Below, one piece after another: positions 11,501 through 23,740 of a DNA stretch of 64,000 bases (positions are counted from its first letter, which is position 1; every line of letters starts with the position of its first letter). Origin of the DNA: Silurus meridionalis (lineage: Eukaryota; Chordata; Actinopteri; Siluriformes; Siluridae); assembly GCF_014805685.1 (NCBI RefSeq), contig NC_060886.1, forward strand, positions 20,215,608 through 20,279,607, given 5' to 3'. The notes beneath the pieces are model-generated. The model did not search any database, was not told the origin of the DNA, and saw only the letters and a list, made by a program, of their open reading frames with translations. Made by a program: the position numbers and the translations under genes.

Positions 11501-14500
11501 CCATGTTGCACAGAATTCAACAACTAGGTCACAGACCTACTCATGGCCCCAAGAATGCCAGCAAGACCATTATTTTCCATAACTGCTTACACTGGTGATT
11601 GTAACACCCAGGCAGCTTCCTCCCTGAGCAGATTTGTTGTTCTGAATGAATAAAGAGATGTGCGTTCAGCTCTTTTGGATAAATCGCAAACCAGGGACTG
11701 TGATCCAGCTGTCCAGGAAACACAGCTAAAATCTAGAAATCTTATGATGTGTACCTTATGAGCTGTATCGTATGCACTGGTTGATTTCAGGGATTACTAG
11801 ACAGTAGCAATTCCCCATTTGCTCTGAACCATAACATTGTGGATGATAGCTTTCTGGTGGCTCATAAAGTTGTGGCCTGTCTGAAAAGGATGAGGTAATT
11901 TTATTGACCAGGATTACCTACAAACTTGGTGTGGGATTTTCCCCTTGCACTTTGAGTTTGATACAAAACCAAAAACTCAACCACATTTAACTTCCACAAT
12001 GTTATGTTTTGAGTGAGTTAGTATTTGTCATATTTTTGGCACATTTGTGAAATTGCATTTTACCGGCACTTTAGTTGAAGATTAAGTATATCAAAAAAGT
12101 TTATTTTCTTTTACATGTCTAGTACAAGTTAATTATGCACCATCTGATCAAGGACCTGAGCTAACAAAGAAAAAGTCCTGTTTTGATTTAGTTTTTTAGG
12201 TCTATAAGAGCTTTAGGAGCTAAAGTATTTGCAAGCTGAAAAACTAAAATGGGTGTGAGTACAATGGGAAATTAACTTTAGGTAAAGAGAACATTGATTT
12301 AGTGCCCAAAATGATCCCAGTGGACAAAGTATTTAATTCTGTACAGAATTGGCCTTAAAACTTTTTATAACCTCATTTTCCACGAGCACATGCATAAATT
12401 CTGTGGTTCTTTTTGGGTAAAGTAGAAAGGTTAGTGCAAATGAAGTTTAATAACATCTGTAAAAAAGAAATGGAATGTGTACTTTTCTATAGTTACAAAT
12501 TAGTATATATAGGATTTTTTATATATCTTTTCTATGAGACATGCCTGAAAAATTATCATTAAACAAAAAAGAATTACAACATAAAAATATATTTGAGGAA
12601 CTTCGCACAATAGGTAATAGTTTTAAAGGGATTTAAGATACATTCGAGTCTTTCATGTAGGCATTGCCAGAGAGTGGATTTTAGGAGATTGAGAGTATCA
12701 TCCTGAAGCCTACAATGAGAAATCAGATGGTCTTTTGGACCTTAAAGCATGTGGCGAGTTTCAGCAAAGTGTGTACAAAGTATAGGTGCCACAGCTCTTT
12801 CAGTGATGATTTAGCCATTGGTAATTAATAAGGAAACCACAAAGATACTGCTTTTTCTGTTTCTTTCTTACCATTCTGTTCTTTTTGTACCACCCACTGC
12901 TCATAATTCTGTGTGCCTGGTTGACACAGTGGGTTTAGTTGGGCATGTGTGTGAATCTCGTTCATTACTCCTTTTATCACATCTCCAAAGGGATCCTTGA
13001 AATTGACAGGAAGAACAAGACAGAAATTGTAAAAAAAATAAAAAATAAAGATGGTTATTATAAAGAGCAGAGTCACTTTTTTTTTTTTTTTTACAGAAGT
13101 TTGCATACCACTGGGATCTGGGTGGAAAAAAAAGTTAAATATACTTTTAGAATTCTATGTTTATTTCATGTATGAAAAAAGAATGGGATTAAAGTTAGTA
13201 GCAGTTATCTTTATTAGCAAGCTCAACTGTTTTCCCAATTAAGGTGCCTACTAAATTAAACATTCATGCCTATTTTTTTATGTTTATGCCATCAGCACTT
13301 AAGAGTACTCAAGAAAAGAAAAAAAAAGAAAAATTAAGAAATGTTCCTTTAAGCAGAATTCAGCATTTATATAAACACCAAGACATTTTTAGGATTATTT
13401 TACTATTATTACCTTAAAACAAACTGTATCTTTTGACCAATACTTTTATGTAATAATGATGGAACAAGTAAGATTATACAAACACTTGCACTAATCTGTA
13501 TAATGCAGCACTTTGAGAGCATGTCTATGTATGTAATGAGATTTGAATGTAATTTGTACCTCCTTTCTTTCCTTAACGCTCGCAATACGTTTGTATGGAC
13601 CCTTAGGCTCTTCTCCGAGAGTCGTGGTCTTTATTGTGTAGGCGTCCAAGTTAGCACATATCTGCAAGACATAATTGTAATGACTACTACAGTTCATTTT
13701 GAAGAATTGCAGCTGCTAAAATAACTTATACAGTCATGGCCTTCATAATTTGAGCCAATAATTACCCCCTTACATATATTTCTCCTGGTCTTAAGGAGAA
13801 AGCAACCTGTGCACAGAGAGTGCATCATTCCTTTAGTAAGGAATGAAGCACATGAGATACTATTAGGTATTAGGAAGAGCTTGGTACAAAAGATAAGGTG
13901 GTAAAAGTTATTTAGAATGAAGTTACGGAAGGTGGCTAAACAGGTGAATCACCGAAATTTAAATCAAGATTTTCTTTTACATCTGCAAGTACATTCAGTA
14001 TGTATATAGTAAGTATGTGTTAAATTTGCATTTACTCTGAGAATATGCTCCTCGGCTGACTGCTGAGTCCTGGCTCCTCCAACTCCGGGTGAAGCAGTGA
14101 GGCCGAGGATTTGTGGCAGCGGCACCGGATCTTTCTGTTCCTTTCGAAGCGCAGCATTCCTGTGCTTCTGTTTCAGGTAACGTATCATGATGTGGTTATA
14201 CGCCTCGCCCTTTTTTGTGTGGTGGCACTCATCGATTACTATCAAAGTGAATTCTGCCAAAAGAAGCCAGTAAAACCGGGGTCAGATTTGATTCAGATCA
14301 TACTGAGGAATCTATTCATCACTGACCCTCTGCACAATAATAATAGTTCCCCCTCCTTTGTGATACTACATTTCACCAAGCCTCTGGGAGAAACACCAAA
14401 GTGTGTTTGTTGTGACAGACAGAACAGTTTAACAAAAATGTATTTAACAAATTTAAGTGTAAAGGTGTTATGTTAAGGGTTTCTGCAGTTTTCACCAAGT

Positions 14501-14562
14501 CAAATGTAAGACTTTTTAAGACCATTAAGAAATTTAACACCTACTGTATATCGGGACATTTT

Positions 14563-14651
<89 letters not shown>

Positions 14652-17600
14652 TGTTAGCAACTTGCATTAACCAAGACCTAAATTATAATTTTTAAGTCAA
14701 GTATTGCTAAACTTGTACTTTTCCATAGCTGAAAAATTAGATTTTACATCTGTGGTATAACCCAAGTGATCATTTCAATGATCTTTAGAGGTAGCGTTAT
14801 ATGGACCTCGGAAAATTTAGACCTGTTTAAAATTATTTAAGGCCTAAAACAGCAGAATGTAAGAATTTTAGAGGCACAGAATTTGGATTTTTAAATATTT
14901 TTAACCCTGTACAGATAAATTAAACTTTTGTAGTGGAACAATGAACCTGAATAGCAACAAAAAAAAAAAAAAACTGTGGATTTGATCAATGAGACGATTC
15001 ACTTTCTGATGACTAGAACAGGCATGTGGCCAAAAGACCAATAAAAATAAAAGAACAGGAAAAGGAGAAATATCCCTAACACCAATAAACACCATATGTC
15101 ACAGGGTGCATGCACTGCCAGAAAAGCATTAGAATTGGCAGCAAAGACAGGATGTTAAAAACAAAACAAAAAATGAAATTATGTCAAATGAAACATCAGG
15201 TGGACAGCAGATTGAGCTTTCTCCAATTTTAGTCAAACAGTGAAACTGTATAAATGGAATCTTTATCTTTTCAGAAATATAAAACCTGCAGTGAATAAAA
15301 GCCATGGTAGAGAAGGTGTAACCTACGTGATAACTTGATCCCATCCTCGTCACCCTGTTTGGCTTTGGCTAAAGAGTTTCCTAAGATTTGTGCAGTGCAG
15401 ATGATGATGTCATTCTTCTCAACGACTTGTGGGAAGGAGATTTTGAGCTGTGAATCTCCGCTCACTCTCTCGACATTGTACTCGTGCTTCAGAAACTTCC
15501 CAAACTCTGCTTTGTAGTGCTGCTCCACCAAAGGAACCTACACAAACAAGTAAAAATGGCTGAAAAATCACCTCACAAAAAAAACCCTAATTTTAAATTA
15601 ACATACATTACATTTCAGTAAGAGACTGTTTTTACTTTAAAGAACACATGCACTGTGGCAAAGACTGTCATAGTATAATGACCATGAATATTACATTAGC
15701 GTATACAGTGCATCCGGAAAGTATTCACAGCACTTAACTTTTTCCACATTTTATGTTACAGCTTTATTCCAAAATCTATTAAATTCAATATTTTTCTAAA
15801 AATTCTACAAACAAAAGCCCATGGCAACATCATGAAAAAAGTGACAACATCATGAAACACTGACAACATCATGAAAGAAGTGTGTTTGAAATCTTTGTAA
15901 ATGTATATAAAAAAAAACAAACAAAAAAAACATTGTGTACAAACATGTACACAAGCTTTTGTTCAATACATTGTTGAAGCACCTTTGGCAACAATTACAG
16001 CCTTAAATCTTTATGAGTATGATGCTACAAGCTTGGCACACCTATTTTTGTGCAGTTTCTCCCATTCTTCTTTGCAGAACCTTTTAAGCTCAATCAGGTT
16101 TTATGGAAAGTGTTGGCGAACAGCCATTTTTAGATCTCTTCAGAGATGTTCAATCTCAATTCTGGGCACTGGCTGGGCCACTCAAGGACATTCACACAGT
16201 TGTCCTGTAGCCATTGTTATCTTGGCTGTGTAATTTTGGCTAAGGGTTATTGTCCTGTTTAAAGATGAACAGTTGCCCCAGTTTGAGGTCCTGAGCGCTC
16301 CCAGGCAGGTTTTCATCAAGGATGTCACTGTACATTACTGCATTCATCTTTCCCTCAATCCTGACTAGTCTCCCAGTACCTGCTGCTAAAAAACATCCAC
16401 TCAGGGCGTTGCTGCCACCACCATGCTTCACTGTAGGGAGGGTATTGGCCAGGTGATAAGCAGCGCCTGGACATGATGCTTGGCATTCAGGCCAAAGAGT
16501 TCAATCTTTGTTTTTCATGGTCTGAGAGTCTTTCAGGTGCCTTTTACTGAGGAGTGGCTTTCGTCTGGCAACTGTACCATTCAGGCCTGATTGGTGGAGT
16601 CCTGCAGGGATGGTTGTTCTTCTGGAAGGTTCTCCTATCTCCAAAGAGAAATGCTGGAGCTCTTTCAGGCACTCTAGATCGTACCGTGGAGGAAACATGT
16701 CACCAACAAATTCTTACCCAGCGAATGTAGAGTAGCCATTTGATAGGATTAAACATATTGGTCTGCAAATGTTCCTGCAATGTAAAGCTTTGTAATTAAT
16801 ACATATAATATTTTCCATGATTTTCTCTATTTGCCAGAGATCTGTTTGTCACCACACAACAAATAGAATGTGGCACTCAACAATTTTGTGTCTCAAAAAG
16901 CATTATAGGCCCAGGTTTAAATGCTTCTAAAAAGAGACATTCTGTTTCCAGGAAAGCATTAATAGCCTGGACATGAGATAAAGAGCTGTCAAGTTTGTTG
17001 TTTAAAGAATGAAAGCTGGGAGGAGGTTTTGCAGGAGTACTAATAAAAATAAGATTTATAATGCTTATACTGGAAGTCCTACATGTTTGAGTACATTGAG
17101 CATGAGACCGCTATTATTCAGAGAATATTAACAAATTGAAAGTGGTACATTCCTGACATGTTTAAGCTGTAAAAGTTTGAGAAAATACTTGTGGCCAATG
17201 TTGAAATCTGAATCACTGGTCAAATCTTTTACTGCTTTCATTGTCTTGATCTTTAATTTTATAACTCTTGATTTTTATTACTATGATCATTAGGAGGTCA
17301 ATTTTTGCTAACAATAATACATGGTTTACTTATAGACATAATCAATTTAGATTAAGATTTTGGTAAATCTTATATAACTTCACACAGCTGCCAAAAACTG
17401 GAGTGAGATACAGTAAAAAAAAAAAAAAAATACTACTTTGGAGCTACGTGCATGTTCTTCCAAAACACTCACTGCAGTTCAATTAAATCACATGGACATG
17501 ATTAAAAACAAATTTCACAGAGTTTATGGTCTGTAGACATTTTTATGGTCTGTGTGAGGAGATTAAACAACGTCAAATTATTTCAGTCATATCCCCAAGT

Positions 17601-20600
17601 TTTGTGCTATAGAGAGGCAGGCTTGCACATTTTATTTACATTTGTATTCCTACCATGCAGTACCTTGTTAACCAGAACAACAACTTTTGCTGGCTGTCCC
17701 TTTGACTTTCTGCTCTCCAGATGCTTTTTAGTGATGTACACGGCAACTCGGGTTTTACCACTTCCTGTTGGGAGACAGATGATGATGTTCTTTCCCTCCA
17801 GAGCTGGCTGAGCGACTTCAGACTGATAATCCCGCAGCACAATATCTTTCTCGCTCACTAAGAAATAGAAAGAAAGACACGTTTTTAGCAAAACAATATG
17901 GTTAAAAAATACTAAATAAAACAAGAGGATGAGGCTAGGCTGTAGGTCCCAGAATGAATTGATGCTTCAATCCTCCATCCATCTGTATGGAAAAATGACT
18001 GTTTAGACTAGTCAGGAGGGTTTGCTGTTTTAGTATGTCATGTTTGTCTTAGCTGTTACACTTAAAATAACATTGCTGCATACTGGGTGACCTTTTGTGT
18101 TTTTTTATCAAGGCAGACTAAGAGGGGATTTAGCTGCATCTCCACTCCTGCTACAACACCCACCATCAGAGTAGGACGAAGAAGCAAGAAGCAAATAATA
18201 GCCTTGAAGTGCTCCATCTGGTTAAATATCAAGCCTATTTTGCCTAGAGCTGTTTAAGGAGGAAATATCATATTGCTATATCCTGTAACATTGCACGAGG
18301 AAGATGTATATTAACGGTATATTCATTGCACAAGACACTTTTCTCCTTATTTTAGTGTTCCTCCATCCAAATGTATGTATACAATAAGAAAACTGACAAC
18401 ACTGACAAACTATAGAATATCTGAGAAAACTGACAAGTGCAACACTATACAATAAAAAGTAGTGGTAATTCCCATAAACCAAGTTATATCAGAGCCCTTT
18501 AAAGTCAGTCTGGGTCAACTATGTGCAACTGTGCCATTTAACCACAATGCTGGCAAAGACTGGATCAGATATGAGGCCCAACCAGTGCAGCAGGTTTTTG
18601 AACTTTATGTTCGTGTGTGTGACTGTAACTGAAAATGTGGATGGTGTGCCAGTTGGGAAACTCTAGGAAAAAGTATCTTGTGCCACTGCTTACTGAAACC
18701 TCTCAGGCATATTCTGGGCTGCAGACAGACTCTTTTAACACTTTGTGAACACTATCAGTAACTTATTTTATTCATTTACTTATGTTGATGAGCAAAATAA
18801 CATTTAGGCAAATGAATCAGACTGAATAATAAAAGGCAATGTAGCATGTGTTTTTTATTTGAGAAAACACTGATAGCCTGGACATGGGATAAAGAGCTAT
18901 CGTGTCTTGGTTGAAGAATGCAATCTGGTTAGAGGTTTTGAATTTTAATCATTGGTCAAAACTTTAACTGATTTCATTGTCCTGATCTTTAATTTTCTAC
19001 CACTTTTATAATTTTATACCATTTTTATTACTCTGAACGATCAGGACCTGAGGTCAGTTTTTGATAACAGTAATGCATGTTTTCCTATCAGATGTGTAGA
19101 TTTATGTGAATCTGAAATAACCCTAAGCAGCTCCCTTGAAAGTGACACAGACTTGAGTTCTGATCTTTCTGGAGTGTGTTACACAAAAATAATAATAATA
19201 AAAATACTTTGGAGAAAGAAAAAAAAACCCATTCACTGCAGTCATATTAAATCACATGAATGTTATTAGAGAAAAATGTCAAACTAAATTTAGTGGACAT
19301 ATTTGCTTATGGGTTCATGACTCCTGTTCACGAGTGTTCATTTCCATCACTTCTCTGTTAGCCAGCAGACTTCCTGTTGCTGGGATTCCCCAGAAAAACT
19401 GCAGCAAATATTATTAAAGACATCACTTGCAAGCTTTTGAAAAACTACACCAGCCATTTGAGACAATGTAAGGCTTACATCTGGTCTATCTCACAGACTG
19501 GGCAGATAGCAGGAAATCATATTGGTTACAGGACAAAATGTTTTGGTGTGAGGTAGACAGGCATTTAGATTTGGATTTGTCCCAGCTGCTGAAAAAAAAA
19601 AGCCTCCACTAAAGGGTTAATTGTAGCAATAAAAAAATGTGAGCTTATGCAATATCTTCATTGTAATATATTTTGCAATAACTATAACAACACTAAGAGA
19701 AATTCGAGACAACTCCATCTGAACACAGTGGACTTTCCTTGTGATTGGAATACAATTTAGAAGTGGTGGCATCTGCTGGAGAAATGTGGCCAGACCAGGA
19801 CCAACAGTGACACATCCAGCCTGAGATTCATGTTTTTTATTGAATGTTTGTCCTTTTCTACTAAATTGTGTAAACACAGTGTTTTGTGATTTTGTCTACA
19901 AAAACAAGTCAATAACTTCTCATTCATTTTAAAACATTTAAAAACTAACAAGCATTTGTATTGAATTCCTTTCATTCATGCATGACATAGTCAAAAGACT
20001 GATAGTACACAAGAGACCAAAGGGGAAGCTGAGACGGCAGCCTCCACAGTTATTGCTTGCAGCAGGAGGCGCATGTGTTTGTAATTAAGACTGCTCTTCC
20101 CAAGTCTGTTGCACAAGTTCATAAATTGCTTTCAGTAATGTATTAGTACCATGCAAACATTTTCTTCATACTTTAAAGATTTGTTTAGTCTTGATCAGTG
20201 TATTACTCTCAGCATATCCTTGCTTGCCATGTCTGTGTCTAAAGTTGCAGTCTAAAACTCACCCGATACTCATCGCAGCCACGTCATTTTACCGAAGACT
20301 CCTATACATGCTCATAGTCACCTGATTACTAATGACATCCTTCTAAAAATCACACTACTCTTCAAATAACCCAGACTGGCAAACCACCTTGTAATGTATT
20401 GCTCCAGCACTGTCTCTGTGATGAATCCATGTTGTGTTTATCTGTCTGTCTATATTAGCATTTTGCTCATAGCTTGCTTCCCATTTTTCGCATCAGTCTT
20501 ATCTAGTTTATGACTGTTTGCCTATCACTTGACAATTCACATTTCTGCACACTGGCTTTCCCTTTAGAATGTCTGCTATAATGATTTTTAATAAAAACCA

Positions 20601-20796
20601 GTGAACCACTGTTTTCTGTTGGCCTGCTTGATGACACTACTGGAAAGAATGCAAAAAAACCCATGTGAGTTTGAAGGCCCAAACTCGTTTATAAGTGTAC
20701 ATTCTCACTGAGTAGCAAAATTTAGCTGGAAAAGTAAACTTTCCTTATGCCAATCTCTTTCAAGGAAAAATATTTTTTCCTGAATGATTTTATGGG

Positions 20797-20872
<76 letters not shown>

Positions 20873-23617
20873 TTAATGCTGTTTGACTACATGCTCATAA
20901 TAACACCAAATTAGCCCTTGCTTAATTTCTGCCAAAAGAGACGAGTGCAGCAGTAACTTTAGTTCTCAGGTCTATTCAACTCTCTCACCTCCTTATCCAT
21001 AAACTTCAATTATAACATTGCATTTAATGCTCTGATCTGAGATGAGTTAATGCGTAACTCAGTGCAACAGCATCAAATAGCTGGACCTTTGAATCCAGTG
21101 TTTTCACACCTGACCCTAAATGTTGCTGGAAAATGTGAGTAGCAATAGCTCTTGATAATTTGTTTTAAACCAAAAACTAGTTTTTTTTTTCGCAAAAAAA
21201 CAAAAAACAAAAATAAAGTTGACCATTATATTTTACAGCCCTTACATATAATTACTGTAACACCTCTAGCAGAACAAAATACAACTGCTAACTGTTTCTA
21301 AGGACAATAACAATACCATTTAACCCAAAAATGATCACCAGAATAGCTTAAATAGATCCCAAATATCCCAAATAAGAGATTACCAGCATATCTGCCATTA
21401 CAGATCCCTGGTCTTTTTCTTTCTATTCTATTTTCATTTAAATTTTTACAGTAGGGATTCCTAGAGTCATGGAGCTACATGAAAGCATATTTCTCTTTCC
21501 ACAGTTAATAAAATAGGAAGATGCCGGAAAGAATGTAATAAATACAAGACTAGCAGCAACTACAGAATTAAACTATTCTTTTTCACTGAACTCCTTCTGT
21601 CTGTGAAAGAGGCCCAACGCCCATATTTTGGAACATACGTCTGCTTTTTTGCCTGCTGACTAAACCTTAATCACTTAAAGATGTGTATTGGTGCAGAGAC
21701 ACAGAACAGATAGCTCATGTTATGAAACTTTGAGGATAAAAAAATTACTCATATCCCTAGTGGAAAATGATTTCTAACAAATACTCAGATTAAAGTGGTG
21801 TCACAGACCTAGTGTGTAGCTTTGAGTGAGGTCTTGTTTGGATTATTAAATGTACTCCTTATTGTTAAAGTACACTTTAATACACTTTGGCACAATAAAA
21901 AATTACATTACAGAAAAACAGTTGGATCAGTGTGGGCACAGTGACTAGTCTTTGGCTACGTAGCTTCATAAGCAACAAGCTGTGCTGCACTGGGAGTAGT
22001 ACTGTATTTTGACCCAAAAAAGCTGAAGCTCTATTCCACATAACTTATTTGAGCACCACCTGAATTACTTCATATTATTAAAACCATATGTTACTCTAGT
22101 TTGCGTTGAATCACAAGTACGAAGTTATAAATTCTGTTCCCTGTAGAAATTCTGTAGGGAGTTTTACTGGCTTGCATTATTGTGAAATGACTCAATGCAA
22201 TACCTGATTCATCTGAACTCTCTGGTGTTTGCTCTCTTGTTGTTTCCTGATCACTGCCTTCATACAGGTCCAAATCTGTGAAAGAATAAAACGTTGTTAA
22301 GCATGGATCTTATATCCAGGGACATTATTTGAATCCTTGTGGGTCATAATTTTTGTTTACTTTACATTATATTTCTAAATGATTTACAATGTTTAGTACA
22401 TCCTATAAGTTTAGAATTTTTTGCTCTAAATCTGTTTATACTGTACCTACAGTGTGGTGTTGGGCTAAACATAAGAGATTTAAATGAAATTTTGGAATGC
22501 TTAAAAAAAAAAATTGCTTCAAATATATTGCATTAAACTTATAAAATTATAATTTATTTAATTCTGTCTGCCAATAATTTTATGACAAGTGTGTTTAAGT
22601 GTGTCTAGTAATATGAGTTATGAACACTATTACAATGCATTATACAAACAATTCATAATGCATTATTTAAATAATTCTTGAGTGTAATGAATAAAAATTT
22701 ATATTACTTCTTACTGCATGGCTATCAATAAACAGCGTGCAATTGATGCTATAGTTTTAATGTCAAAAATGTTTTCTTTGCCTTGAAATGTATAATATAT
22801 TTTATATGCTGTATTTTTAGATAATTATACAATCGATTCTTAGTGAAATAGCAATGCAATGAATATGTGTAAGGTTGGACAACCTGTGCTTCCAATGCTA
22901 AGCTCAGCAAAGGAGTCCATAGTGGAATTGAAGCCACTGCTGTTCATACTGCTGTCAAGAGCTGCAGCCTCAAGGCATGAAGTGGATGAGAGAGAAACCT
23001 GAGAGGGGCCAGAGGCCAAAGTGGGAGGGGGAGAGGCACTTCTGGTAGAAAAGTTATCTGGAATTGCTTCGCTAATCTTCTCAGTCTTTGCAGCCAATTC
23101 ACTTTCATCTGACTGTAGCTTGTCAACATCAGCTGTTGATTCTGTAACATTCAGTCAATAATATGAATAATATTACATTTAATTATAATATATAATTCAT
23201 AATGCTGTTGTTAATGCTGAAATTTGTTTGACCTACCAAACAAATTTAGCTGTATCACTACAATGACAATAAAGTATCTAAGACTAAAATAAATAAATAA
23301 ATAAAAATAATAATTATTATTATAATTAAACATCTACGTGATGCATGTGTCAAGCAGTGGTCATTATATTATTTGGTTGCTCCATGTTAATATTTTCATT
23401 GTTCATTTCATTTAGAGTTCATTCATACCATTGGATTCATTAGGATCTCCCCGCAATTCCTGCACCAGTCTGGTGTGTTCAGTCTTCTCTAAAGCATCCA
23501 AGAACTGAGAGAACCAGCCAAACTCATTCTTTGGGAGCAGAGACAACAGCTTACGGGCCCCAGCCATGGACCCATTAATGTGTGTCTCTGCTAAAATCTA
23601 GCAAGTGGTATAGAGTA

Positions 23618-23676
<59 letters not shown>

Positions 23677-23689
23677 TGTGTGTGTGTAG

Positions 23690-23740
<51 letters not shown>

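Larger units (their letters stand above)
17858..22203. other. ifih1 intron 4
   Basis: At 4.3 kb the longest ifih1 intron. Contains the second copy of the intronic repeat described for 16950-17520, an A/TA microsatellite at 20799-20869, and otherwise unassigned AT-rich DNA. Confidence 0.5.

Noticed and set aside
11290..11760. Candidate processed pseudogene or Tc1 relic in ifih1 intron 9
   Set aside because: Scattered phrases only; not enough for a family assignment.
19370..19500. Possible functional second copy of ifih1 exon 5
   Set aside because: Only short patches resemble exon 5; no GSGKT coding, no open frame and no splice sites. Kept only as a hypothesis about a relic.
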